Program-made: the position numbers and the translations under genes
In this document: one piece after another, positions 9,457-18,697 of the stretch
Numbering within the stretch: position 1 is the stretch's first letter
Layout of the letters: every line of letters starts with the position of its first letter
The notes under the pieces: model-generated
Seen by the model: the letters and a program-made list of their open reading frames with translations, nothing else
The model's database searches: none
What the model was told of the DNA's origin: nothing
Assembly (NCBI GenBank): GCA_028821195.1
Contig: JAPPHB010000132.1
Span: 37,508 to 101,507, forward strand
Source of the DNA: Gammaproteobacteria bacterium
Lineage (GTDB): Bacteria; Gemmatimonadota; Gemmatimonadetes; Longimicrobiales; Gaopeijiaceae
Direction: 5' to 3'
Length of the DNA stretch: 64,000 bases

Positions 9457-10590
9457 TCAGGGGCGGTGCGCCAGGTCTCCGGCCGCCTCCTCGAGTCCGC
9501 CCGCCATGGCCGCGGCGGCGATGCGTCCGCCGCCGAGAATCCGCTCGCTCCCGTCGAAGAAGACCGCCGACTGCCCGGGCGTGACCGCGAGCACGGGCTC
9601 CTCCAGCTCGAGATTGAGACCGTCCCCGCCGTGCTGAACGCGGCCCCGCACCGCGGGAGCCCGGTAGCGGAGCTGGGCGTGCACGACGGTCCCGTCCGCG
9701 GGCGGCTCCGCCGTGAGCCAGTTGAGTTCGGCCACCCGGAGCTCGCGGCACTCGAGCGCCTCCCTCGCGCCCACCACCACCTCGCGCGAGTCCGGGCGGA
9801 TCTCGACAACGTACAGCCTCTGGTCGAAGCCCCCGCCCAGTCCGCGGCGCTGGCCCACGGTGAAGGAGGCGTAGCCTTGGTGGCGGCCGACGACCCGTCC
9901 GCGGGTGTCCACCAGGTTGCCGGGCCGGAGCGCGTCGTGGCGGCCGCCGAGCTTGCGCCGCAGCAGATCGCGGTAGTCGCCGGTGGGCACGAAGCAGATC
10001 TCCTGCGACTCGGGCTTGGCGGCGGTGACGAGGCGGAGTTCGCGCGCGCGGGCGCGGACTTCGGGCTTGGTGAGTTCGCCCAGCGGAAACCTCAGCCGGG
10101 GCAGCAGCGCGCGGGGAAGGCCCCACAGGAAGTAGGACTGATCCTTCGCCGGGTCGCGTCCCCGGAAGAGAGCCGCCTCCCCGTCCACGACCCCGGCCCG
10201 CACGTAGTGTCCGGAAGCGACGGCATCGCACCCGAGCAGCTCTCCGCGCCGGAGAAGGTCCCGGAACTTGGTGTTGGAATTGCACCGGACGCAGGGGTTG
10301 GGCGTGCGTCCGCGCGCGTACTCCGAGACGAAATCGTCGATGACATCGCGGGTGAACTCCTCCTCCACGTCGAAGACGTAGTGGGGGATGCCCAGCGCAT
10401 CGGCGACCCGGCGCGCGTCCATGATGCCGTCGAGTCCGCAACAGGTGCGCGACGGTCCCGCCTCCTCTTGGTAGCAGAAGGTCTTCATGGTCGCGCCGAC
10501 GAGCTGGTGGCCCTGCTCGGCGAGCAGGGCGGCCGCAACCGACGAGTCGACCCCACCGGACATGGCGACCAGGATCCGCTCGGCGGGCAT
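9457..10590 (-). CDS. mnmA: tRNA-specific 2-thiouridylase MnmA
   Basis: PP-loop 'ILVAMSGGVDSSVAAALLAEQGHQLVGATMKTF', 'GRTPNPCVRCN', 'SQEICFVP', 'GYASFTVGQRRGLG'. Confidence 0.96.
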   Translation of the reverse strand: MPAERILVAMSGGVDSSVAAALLAEQGHQLVGATMKTFCYQEEAGPSRTCCGLDGIMDARRVADALGIPHYVFDVEEEFTRDVIDDFVSEYARGRTPNPCVRCNSNTKFRDLLRRGELLGCDAVASGHYVRAGVVDGEAALFRGRDPAKDQSYFLWGLPRALLPRLRFPLGELTKPEVRARARELRLVTAAKPESQEICFVPTGDYRDLLRRKLGGRHDALRPGNLVDTRGRVVGRHQGYASFTVGQRRGLGGGFDQRLYVVEIRPDSREVVVGAREALECRELRVAELNWLTAEPPADGTVVHAQLRYRAPAVRGRVQHGGDGLNLELEEPVLAVTPGQSAVFFDGSERILGGGRIAAAAMAGGLEEAAGDLAHRP

Positions 10591-10592
10591 CG

Positions 10593-11765
10593 TCAGACTG
10601 CTCCTGCGCCGGCGAGCGCGCCGGCGCGGGTCACGATCTCGACCGTCCGGCGGGCGGCCTCGCTCACCTCGGCGGAGGTGGTGGTGCGGCCCAGGCTGAA
10701 GCGCACGGAAGCCAGTCCCTCCGCGTCGTCGCCGTAGAGGGCGCGCAGCACCGGGCTGGTGGTAGTGCTGCCGGACGCGCACGCCGATCCCCCGGATACC
10801 GCCACCCCCGCCAGGTCGAAAGCCATCACCAGAGTGGCCGCGTCCAGCCCGGGGAATCCCAGGTTGAGCAGGTGCGGGGCTCGCTCGCCCTCTTCGCCGA
10901 ACACGCGCGTTGCGGGGAGCGCGTCGACGATGGCGGCCTGCAGGCGGTCGCGCTCCGCCGCGAGCCGCTCCGCCTCCGCGGCTTGTTCGGCCACGGCCAG
11001 GGTGAGCGCCTTCGCGAGGCCCACCGCTCCCGCAACATCCTCCGTCCCCGGCCGCAGGCGGCGCTCCTGCCCACCTCCGAACAGGAGAGGAGCGAGTTCC
11101 ACCCCGCGGCGGCGGTAGAGCAGCCCCACCCCCCGGGGTCCGCCGATCTTGTGGGCGGTCATGGAGGCCAGGTCGAGCCCCGCCCGGCCGAAGTCCACCG
11201 GCACCTTGCCCACCGCCTGCACCGCGTCGGAGTGCACCACCACTCCCGCCGCCCGCGCCCGGCGCGCCACGCGCTCCACCGGCAGCACGGTGCCGACCTC
11301 GTTGTTCACCCACATCACCGAGAGCACGCACGCGCCCCGCGCGAGCGCGTCCGCCAGCGCGTCCTCGTCGAGTTCGCCCGCCCGGCCGACCTCGACTTGC
11401 ACGCTCTCCCCGCCGCGCGCGGCCACCTCGTCGCACGCCTCCCGCACCGCGGGATGTTCGATCGTGGTCGCTACCGTGCGCGGACGTTCTCCCGCCGCCA
11501 GCGCGACCGCGGCCCTTCCCAGCACGGCCATGTTGTCGGCCTCGGTGCCGCCGCGCACGAAGGCGATCTCCGCGGGCTCGGCCCCGACCGCGCGCGCACA
11601 CTCCGCCCGCGCCTCATCCAGGGCCGCGCGCGCCTGCCGTCCCCACCGGTGCGCGCTCGACGGGTTGCCGAAGACGCCGCCAAGGTGCGGACGCATGGCG
11701 TCCAGCACCTCCGGCCGCAGGGGCGTTGTGGCGGCGTGGTCGAAATAGAGGGCGGGACGGTCCAT
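10593..11765 (-). CDS. Cysteine desulfurase (NifS/IscS family)
   Basis: 'MDRPALYFDHAATTPLRPEVLDAMRPHLGGVFGNPSSAHRWGRQAR', PLP-Lys 'LASMTAHKIGGPRGVGLLY', active Cys 'VSGGSACASGST'; adjacent to mnmA. Confidence 0.95.
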   Translation of the reverse strand: MDRPALYFDHAATTPLRPEVLDAMRPHLGGVFGNPSSAHRWGRQARAALDEARAECARAVGAEPAEIAFVRGGTEADNMAVLGRAAVALAAGERPRTVATTIEHPAVREACDEVAARGGESVQVEVGRAGELDEDALADALARGACVLSVMWVNNEVGTVLPVERVARRARAAGVVVHSDAVQAVGKVPVDFGRAGLDLASMTAHKIGGPRGVGLLYRRRGVELAPLLFGGGQERRLRPGTEDVAGAVGLAKALTLAVAEQAAEAERLAAERDRLQAAIVDALPATRVFGEEGERAPHLLNLGFPGLDAATLVMAFDLAGVAVSGGSACASGSTTTSPVLRALYGDDAEGLASVRFSLGRTTTSAEVSEAARRTVEIVTRAGALAGAGAV

Positions 11766-11866
11766 CGGAAACGGCGCAGGCTGCTCATGGCGGGACAGGT
11801 TCCGGCGCCTAACTTTAGCCGCCCCGAGGTTTCGATTGAAGGTGTGCATCCAACAGGGAATCGCCG

Positions 11867-12244
11867 ATGAGCCAGGCACGACTTCCCGCGGGCCCGCCGG
11901 CGCGGTTCCGCTCGACCGTTCACGGAACCGTATTCGGGGGTCGCGACCGGCATCTCGACGCCCTCAACCCCGGCGACGCGCTGGTGCTCATCCCCGATCC
12001 GGCGGACGGCCGCCACGGCGCGGTGTGGGTGCACCTGCCGGCCGGCGATCCCGTGGGCTACCTGCCTCCCGAGATCGGCGGCTGGCTGGGACCTTGGCTG
12101 CGGGCGGGCGGACGCACCCGGGCGACCGCCCTGCGCGTTGGAAACGACCGCGTGCCCAGTTGGCGACGGCTGGTGGTGGACGTGCGCTGTCTCGGCGGAG
12201 ACGGGCAGGTCTCGGGTCTTTCTACTCGAAACGCAACGCCTTGA
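11867..12244 (+). CDS. HIRAN-domain-like small protein
   Basis: 125 aa; 'STVHGTVFGGRDRHLDALNPGDALVLIPDPADGRHGAVWVHLPAGDPVGYLPPEIGGWLGPWLRAGG' matches the HIRAN pattern (GdxlxLxrdpxNxxdxxAvxVxxxxGxxiGYlPxxxaxxLaxxLxxG). Confidence 0.6.
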   Translation: MSQARLPAGPPARFRSTVHGTVFGGRDRHLDALNPGDALVLIPDPADGRHGAVWVHLPAGDPVGYLPPEIGGWLGPWLRAGGRTRATALRVGNDRVPSWRRLVVDVRCLGGDGQVSGLSTRNATP

Positions 12245-13493
12245 CCGGCGTCATGCGCGCGCCGCGCAGGGCAGGAAAGAGGCCGAAGGCCATCCCGGTG
12301 ACGACGGCGGATGTGAGCGCCGCGACGATCGACCAGAAGGGAATGGATGCCGGAATCGGGGTCCTGGCTTCGATGAAGTCGGCCAGACCCGCGCCCAGAG
12401 CCAGGCCCAGCGCCCCTCCCAGGAAGGTCAACACCGACGCCTCCACCAGGAACTGCCAGAGGATCTCGTTCCGGGTTGCGCCGACGGCCTTGCGGATGCC
12501 GATCTCTCGCGTTCGTTCGGTTACGGAGATCATCATGATGCCGATCACGCCGATCCCGCCCACCAGGAGCGCGACCGACGACAGAGCGATCATCACCAGA
12601 AAGAACGCTGCGGTCAGCTGGTTGAACGACTCGACGATCTGCTGCGACTCGACGAGGGCGAAGTTGTTGTCGTCGGCCGGACCGAGCCCCCGCATCGAAC
12701 GCAGGACCGTGGTCACCTGATCCTTGGCCTGGTCCCGGCCGAACGGGCCTCGCGGCACGATCGTCAGCATGAGGAAGTTGAAGCGATTCCTGGCCTTGAG
12801 CCGCTTTTCGGCGGCGGTCCAGGGGAAGATCGCCCAGTGATCGATGGTTTCGGCGAAGATGTTGTCGTCCGCCCGATAGACCCCCACTACCCGGAACAGC
12901 GGGCTGACGGACCGCCTTCCCGCCGTCACCCGCACGTTCCTGCCGATGGGATCGCGCTGGCCGAAGAGTTCCTCGGCCAGCCCGGGTGAGATCACCACCA
13001 CGGCGCGGCCTTCGTCGACTTCGGTGGGCACGAAGTTGCGGCCCGCAATGAACTCACCCGGTTGGGCGGCCGTCCAGCCGGCGGACATTCCGTTGCCCTG
13101 GAACGCCCGCACCCGGCGGCCCTCGAACGCGAACGTCGGTGAGAATTCGAAGTTGACAATCGCCTCGGACACAGCCGGAAGACGCTCGATCCGGTCGATC
13201 TCCTCGTGGGTCAGCTCCGGACGATCCCACCATGGCGGGCGACCACTGCCGTCCCCGACCAACCGGACATCCGTGAAGTCGAAGGGGGTCAGGTAGAAGT
13301 TGTCGGCTCCGCCGGCTTCGAACGGCGAAAGTATGCTCGAGCGGATTCCGGTGATCATCGCTGCCATCGTCACGACCACGCCCACCCCGATCGCCACCCC
13401 GCTGATGGTCAGACCGGCCCGAATCTTGGTCGCGCGGATCGCTTCCAGCGCGATGCGGATTCCCTCGCTGAGGGTATTCAGCCGCGCTCTCAT
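12222..13493 (-). CDS. ABC transporter permease (MacB/FtsX family)
   Basis: N-terminal TM, MacB-type periplasmic domain, C-terminal 'LLVGGIGVIGIMMISVTERTREIGIRKAVGATRNEILWQFLVEA' signature. Confidence 0.93.
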   Translation of the reverse strand: MRARLNTLSEGIRIALEAIRATKIRAGLTISGVAIGVGVVVTMAAMITGIRSSILSPFEAGGADNFYLTPFDFTDVRLVGDGSGRPPWWDRPELTHEEIDRIERLPAVSEAIVNFEFSPTFAFEGRRVRAFQGNGMSAGWTAAQPGEFIAGRNFVPTEVDEGRAVVVISPGLAEELFGQRDPIGRNVRVTAGRRSVSPLFRVVGVYRADDNIFAETIDHWAIFPWTAAEKRLKARNRFNFLMLTIVPRGPFGRDQAKDQVTTVLRSMRGLGPADDNNFALVESQQIVESFNQLTAAFFLVMIALSSVALLVGGIGVIGIMMISVTERTREIGIRKAVGATRNEILWQFLVEASVLTFLGGALGLALGAGLADFIEARTPIPASIPFWSIVAALTSAVVTGMAFGLFPALRGARMTPVKALRFE

Positions 13494-14734
13494 CACTCGT
13501 ACCTCAGCGCGTCTACCGGATTGAGCTTCGAGGCCCGCGCGGCCGGGTAGACACCGGCCACGACCCCGACGGTGATCCCCAGCGCGACACCCAGCGCGAT
13601 CCACTGAGGCGCGACCGCCGCCGGCAGAGGCGACACGGCGCGAACGACCATGGTGAGCGCGACTCCGATCCCTATGCCGACCGCCGCGCCCACCGCGGAA
13701 AGGGTGGCGGTCTCGATCAACACCTGGATCAGGATATCGCGCCGGCGTGCGCCGATGGCCTTGCGCACCCCTATTTCACGGGTCCGCTCCATGACCGAAA
13801 CCAGCATGATGTTCATGATCACGATGCCGCCCACGACCAGCGATATCGACACCAGTCCGGGTAGCGCCACGAAGAGCACGCGCGAGATGTTGTCCCAGAA
13901 GCTGAGCGCTTCTTCCGCGGTCTCGAGGTTGAAGTCATTCTCCTCGCCGGGTCGGAGGCCGTGGCGAGCTCGCATGATGCCCTCGGTCTCCGCGGTAGCT
14001 TCCCGCAACAGTTCCGGACTCGCCGTCTGGATGACCACGCCGTCCACGACGTTTCGCGGATTCACCATTCGACGGATGGGAGAGCGGGCCGGGGCCAGCA
14101 CCATGTTGTCACGCGACAGCCCCAACATGGAACCCTGTTCCTCGATGACGCCGACGACGCGGAAGGGGAAATCCCGGATCCGCACCTGCGCACCAACCGG
14201 ATCCTCATCCTCGAAGAGCAGGTCCGCGGTGCTCTTGCCGAGCACGGCGACAGCTGCGCCACGGTCGGCTTCCTGTTCGGAAAAGGGCCGGCCCAGTTCC
14301 ACGTCGTACGCACGAATCGTAAAGATCTCCTCCGAGGCTCCGAAGAGAAGCACGTTTTCGACCTTGAGTCCTCCCGGACCCTCTACTTCCCCCTGGGCGA
14401 TGGACTCGACCGCGATCGTGGCCGGCGTCTCGAGCCGCTCGCGAATCGCGTCCGCGTCATCCATCTCGATGCGCGGGCGGCGGGCCGCCCGCCGCAGGGA
14501 TACGGGATCGCCGGCGACGATGTTGGGCCGGCTTCGCTCCAGGGTCACCGTGTTCACACCGAAGACCATCGACGAGAAATCGTCCCGGATGTAGCGGTCG
14601 ATTCCTTCGACGATGCTGACCACCACGATGAGGAACATGATGCCGACGATGACGCCGAGGAGGCTGAAAAAGCTCTTCAGCTTCTCGCTGCGGATGTAGC
14701 CCAGCGCGAGTCGTACGCCTTCCCAGAGGTGCAT
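13493..14734 (-). CDS. ABC transporter permease (MacB/FtsX family)
   Basis: 'IRSEKLKSFFSLLGVIVGIMFLIVVVSIVEG' and 'LVVGGIVIMNIMLVSVMERTREIGVRKAIGARRRDILIQVLIE'. Confidence 0.93.
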   Translation of the reverse strand: MHLWEGVRLALGYIRSEKLKSFFSLLGVIVGIMFLIVVVSIVEGIDRYIRDDFSSMVFGVNTVTLERSRPNIVAGDPVSLRRAARRPRIEMDDADAIRERLETPATIAVESIAQGEVEGPGGLKVENVLLFGASEEIFTIRAYDVELGRPFSEQEADRGAAVAVLGKSTADLLFEDEDPVGAQVRIRDFPFRVVGVIEEQGSMLGLSRDNMVLAPARSPIRRMVNPRNVVDGVVIQTASPELLREATAETEGIMRARHGLRPGEENDFNLETAEEALSFWDNISRVLFVALPGLVSISLVVGGIVIMNIMLVSVMERTREIGVRKAIGARRRDILIQVLIETATLSAVGAAVGIGIGVALTMVVRAVSPLPAAVAPQWIALGVALGITVGVVAGVYPAARASKLNPVDALRYE

Positions 14735-14758
14735 GACCGCCTCAGGTCTGTCCGTGGG

Positions 14759-16099
14759 TCACGAAGCCGGCTCGTCCGGCTCGGCCGAAGCGCTGTCGGT
14801 CCGCACGGCATCGCCATCGCTGAGCTCGCGAACGCGCTGGTACGGGCCACTCACCACGGTGTCGCCCTCCGACAGGCCTGAGAGCACCTCGAAGTACTCC
14901 TGTCCCGCGATCCCCACGTTGACCGGAACGAAATGCGCTTCGCCATCGCGTACCAGGAACACACCTTCCTCTTCCTCTTCCTCCTCCTCATCGTCCTCGT
15001 CTTCGGCCCGCGCGTCCTCCGATTCTGTCGAACCGTCGCCGGCCTCGTCGTCGGCGAGTTCCTCGTCGCCATTGGAGTCGTTTCCGTCCGCCCCTTCCTC
15101 CGAGCGGTCGCGAATCGTCAAGGCGATGATCGGAATCGCCAGGACCTGGTCGCGCGTTTCGGTGACGATGTCGGCCGTGGTCGAAAGGTCCGGCCGCAAC
15201 TCGACCGGCGGGTCGTCCAGCGTGATCACCACCTCGAAGTCGATGGTGGGGGTTTGGCCCGTTCCCGCCGCGCTCGACGGCGGCCGGATGGCGGAATTCC
15301 CGATCTCGGTCACGGTCCCGGCGAACTCCGTGTCGGGAAACGCGTCCAGCTCCATGGCGGCGCTGTCGCCGATGCTGATCTCCGGCACGTCGGTTTCATC
15401 GACCTGCATCACCGCCTCGATCACCGACAGGTCGCTGACGGTGAGCAGCAGGCTGCCCGGGTTGTTCATCGTGCCCACGATGGCGGTCTCGCCGAGTTCG
15501 ATGTTCAGGCGGGTGACCTTGCCCGAGATGGGAGCCCGGATGGTGGTCTTGGACAGCCGATCCTCGGCCTCGGCGAGCGTCGCGCGGGCCTGGTCCACGC
15601 CGTGCTCCGCGGCGGTGAAGAGAGCTCGCGCGACTTCGGCCTGCGTCCCGGCGTCGTCGACCTGCTGCCGGCTGACGAGCGTCGAGTCGCGCGTCCAGAG
15701 CCCCTGCATGCGGTCGTACTCGCGCGTCGCCTGGATGAGGCTGGCGTTCTGCTGGGCTGCTTGGGCCTCCCGCTGGGACAGCCCGGCTCGCCACTGGGCC
15801 ACGGCGGCCTGGAACTGCGTCTGGTCGATGCGCAGAAGTACTTGTCCTTCTTGCACATCGTCGCCTTCGTCGACGTTGAGTTCAACGATGCGGCCCGAGA
15901 CGTCGGAGCTGATGTCTACGGTTCGCCGCGCCCGGATGTTGCCACTCGCGGTGACGATCGCTTCCAGGTCGCGCCGGCCTACTTCCTCCGTGCGCACCTG
16001 CGTGCCGGTGTTGCGCGACTGCAGCGTGGTCAGCACTCCGGCGACCACGAGGACGGTTACCACGAGCACGCCGATGGCGATCTTTGCTCTAAGCGTCAT
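14759..16099 (-). CDS. HlyD/MacA-like periplasmic adaptor subunit
   Basis: 'MTLRAKIAIGVLVVTVLVVAGV', 'VTASGNIRARRTVDISSDVSGRIVELNVDEGDDVQEGQVLLRID', 'TTIRAPISGKVTRLNIELGETAIVG'; acidic insertion near the C-terminus. Confidence 0.93.
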   Translation of the reverse strand: MTLRAKIAIGVLVVTVLVVAGVLTTLQSRNTGTQVRTEEVGRRDLEAIVTASGNIRARRTVDISSDVSGRIVELNVDEGDDVQEGQVLLRIDQTQFQAAVAQWRAGLSQREAQAAQQNASLIQATREYDRMQGLWTRDSTLVSRQQVDDAGTQAEVARALFTAAEHGVDQARATLAEAEDRLSKTTIRAPISGKVTRLNIELGETAIVGTMNNPGSLLLTVSDLSVIEAVMQVDETDVPEISIGDSAAMELDAFPDTEFAGTVTEIGNSAIRPPSSAAGTGQTPTIDFEVVITLDDPPVELRPDLSTTADIVTETRDQVLAIPIIALTIRDRSEEGADGNDSNGDEELADDEAGDGSTESEDARAEDEDDEEEEEEEEGVFLVRDGEAHFVPVNVGIAGQEYFEVLSGLSEGDTVVSGPYQRVRELSDGDAVRTDSASAEPDEPAS

Positions 16100-16177
16100 T
16101 TGGATGTTGTTCCCGAATTCCGGTCCAGGACCCTGGGCACATGCGCCCAATCGCCATCCCGTACATTCCGACGGGCG

Positions 16178-17671
16178 TCAGGGCCGCAGCCTCGCACCCA
16201 CCAGTGCTTCCAGGTTGGCGAGCAGGTCGTGATATGAATATATGGAGGCGACGCGTTCGCGGTCGGCCTGCGCCATGACGGTCTCCGCCTCGACGAGGTC
16301 CAGAAAGCTCGCGGAACCTACGCGGTACTGTTCGGTGGCCAGGCGCAGCTGCTCCGCCGCCACCGCCTGGTTGCGCTGCTCGATGAGTTCCGTCTCGTAG
16401 GCGGTGCGGACGGCCGCCAGGCTCGAGGCGATCTGCGCCCGCAGATCCAGTTCCGCGCCCCGCAGCCGATGGCGGGCGTCTTCACGGGCGGCGCGCGCGT
16501 TCTCGACCTGCAACTGCCGGCTGAAGCCCTGGAACACGGGCACGCTCACCGTGAGGGAGGCCCGCGGCGGCTGGCGGGTGAAGTCGAACGGGAACGCGCT
16601 GTTCTGCGCGATGATGGCCTCTTCCTGATCGGGCGTGAAGACGATGCTGTCGCAGTCCTCCGTCCGAGGATTGCCCACGAGGCCGTACAACTGGTTAAGC
16701 ACGCGACACTGCTCTTGCTGGCCACTGACCCGGGCCCTGGATTGGCTGATCATTGATTCCACGCTGGACGCTTCGCGCGTGAACCCGCTCAGCCCCGCGC
16801 TGAGGGACAGGGAAGGGTAGTACGAGGACCGCGCCATCTTCACGTCGCTTGCGGCAACGGCCTCATTGGCCCGCTCGGCGATGAGCCCGGGATTGCCCTC
16901 GAGCGCCATCGCCACCAGTTCCGCTTCCGACCAGACCGGCTCGCGTACCTCGAACGCGCTCACGACGGTGAATTCCTGCGGCACCTCCGCTCCGAGCACG
17001 ACCAGGAGGGCGATGCGCGCATTGCTTACCGCGAATTCGGCCTGGAGAAGGGTGACCTCGGCGCGGCCGACCGATACTTCCGCCTGGCGTACGTCGCGCG
17101 GGGTTGCCGTGCCCACTTCCAGCTGCCCTTCGGCCAGACGCAGGTTGAAGCGCGCGCGCTCAAGCTCCTGCTGGGCAAGCAGATACCCCTCCTGCTGGCG
17201 CAGAACGTCCAGGTAGATGATCGTGACGTCGCGAACGAGGTTGGCTTCGGCCTGGTCGATGAGCGCGACCGTGGCGTTTCGGGCTGCTTTTGCTCGCCCC
17301 GGACGAAACAGCGACTCGGCGCCGATGGAGTAGCTGAGGCCCGCGTTGTAGCTGGAGAAATAGTAGGAGGGCTCGTCGCCGAACCCCAGCTGGCTGGTCG
17401 TCAGGCTTCCGAACTGCTGTTCACCTCTTCCCTGCCAGGAGAGGCTCGAGCTCAGATTCGCGAAGGGCAGCAGGTCGCCGTAGGCCGAACGAACCGACCA
17501 GTCCGCGACGCGCGAGTCGTTGCGAACCGACTGGAAGCCGGGGTTTTGCAGCCGGGCGATGCGGATTGCTTCGTCGAGCGTGAGACGGAAAGGCACCTCC
17601 TGGGCCTGCAGCCAGGACGACGTCGCGCAACACAGCAGGAGCGTCAGCGCGCACTTGGCCATCGGGATCAT
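16178..17671 (-). CDS. TolC family outer membrane efflux protein
   Basis: Signal peptide 'CALTLLLCCATSSWLQAQ', 'LTLDEAIRIARLQNPGFQS', two outer-membrane-efflux repeats; upstream of the adaptor and permeases on the same strand. Confidence 0.9.
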   Translation of the reverse strand: MIPMAKCALTLLLCCATSSWLQAQEVPFRLTLDEAIRIARLQNPGFQSVRNDSRVADWSVRSAYGDLLPFANLSSSLSWQGRGEQQFGSLTTSQLGFGDEPSYYFSSYNAGLSYSIGAESLFRPGRAKAARNATVALIDQAEANLVRDVTIIYLDVLRQQEGYLLAQQELERARFNLRLAEGQLEVGTATPRDVRQAEVSVGRAEVTLLQAEFAVSNARIALLVVLGAEVPQEFTVVSAFEVREPVWSEAELVAMALEGNPGLIAERANEAVAASDVKMARSSYYPSLSLSAGLSGFTREASSVESMISQSRARVSGQQEQCRVLNQLYGLVGNPRTEDCDSIVFTPDQEEAIIAQNSAFPFDFTRQPPRASLTVSVPVFQGFSRQLQVENARAAREDARHRLRGAELDLRAQIASSLAAVRTAYETELIEQRNQAVAAEQLRLATEQYRVGSASFLDLVEAETVMAQADRERVASIYSYHDLLANLEALVGARLRP

Positions 17672-17830
17672 CCTGAACACCGTTCGTTCTCCCTTGCGTA
17701 GATGGCGGTCTTCGGCCTGTTGCGGCCGCGAAGTCATACGCGGCCCCGTCCGATGGGGTTTCACCGCTGAAGCCGATGTCGCGGGGGGTCGGAACACCTG
17801 GAGTTGCCGGACGCATCGGTTGCGGATGCC

Positions 17831-18574
17831 TCAGGACCCGGGGGGAGCCACGCGGACAGCGGAGTAGCCCGTGGAGTTCTCGGCGACCCTCAGCACCCTG
17901 CCCCCGGCATCATGCCATGCCTCCCAGCGCAGCTCTCCGGCTCGCACCCGGTAGTGCCGCGCCGGCATCACCTCCCCGCCGATGCGCAACTCGGCGGTTC
18001 CGGCGAGGATCACCTGGGCCTCGGCCTGAAACGCGTCCCGGGGCACGATGACGGGAATGGACCGAGGACCCGGATCCGCGGGAGGCACAAGAAAGTGAAA
18101 ATGATGCGCAGCGCCCCGCTCGAGGATCCTGGTGCCCGGGGCGGCCCGGTACTCCTTCACCTGCTCCCCGATATCGGATGTGACGCGCGACTCGAAACGG
18201 GCGCCGCGAAGTTCGAAGCCGATCTCCCGGGCCCCCTCGCCTCCTACCTTGTTCTGATAGGCGGAGGGCATCCAGCCGGCGCCGGTCAGCTCCATGAGCA
18301 TGTCCATCGTGTTCGCGCCGTCGGGGAGGGCGGCGCGAATCTGCCCCGCGGCGATGACCCGGGCCTCGCTCCCGGTGCCCACCTGGCGGATCGAGAAGGT
18401 CTCGGTCCCCACTCCCCTGCCGTTGACGGCCACCTCGAACTCGCCCCGGTCCAGGATGGTGATCTGCGCGGAAGCGCCGCTGGATGGAGGGGATCCGGCA
18501 AGGGTGAACAGAAGTACAGGGAGAAGAATGCGTCGCACGGACGGAGCCTCGGTCGCAAGTGATCGAAACGACAT
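17831..18574 (-). CDS. Hypothetical exported protein
   Basis: Signal-peptide-like 'RRILLPVLLFTLAGSPPSSGASAQ', then beta-rich sequence 'GEFEVAVNGRGVGTETFSIRQVGTGSEARVIAAGQ'. Confidence 0.65.
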   Translation of the reverse strand: MSFRSLATEAPSVRRILLPVLLFTLAGSPPSSGASAQITILDRGEFEVAVNGRGVGTETFSIRQVGTGSEARVIAAGQIRAALPDGANTMDMLMELTGAGWMPSAYQNKVGGEGAREIGFELRGARFESRVTSDIGEQVKEYRAAPGTRILERGAAHHFHFLVPPADPGPRSIPVIVPRDAFQAEAQVILAGTAELRIGGEVMPARHYRVRAGELRWEAWHDAGGRVLRVAENSTGYSAVRVAPPGS

Positions 18575-18697
18575 CCGATTACACCCCAGCCAGGGGACGG
18601 ATCCTGCAAACCGATTCCCGCATGTCACCGATTGCAGCGGTCGCGGAGCAGCCGGGGGCCTCGCGGTCCGGTCCTCCGGAAGCTGTGAAGCGGATGC

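Noticed and set aside
9457-11601. 714-aa minus ORF joining mnmA with upstream sequence
   Set aside because: The upstream part is an out-of-frame reading of the cysteine desulfurase gene; not a real fusion.
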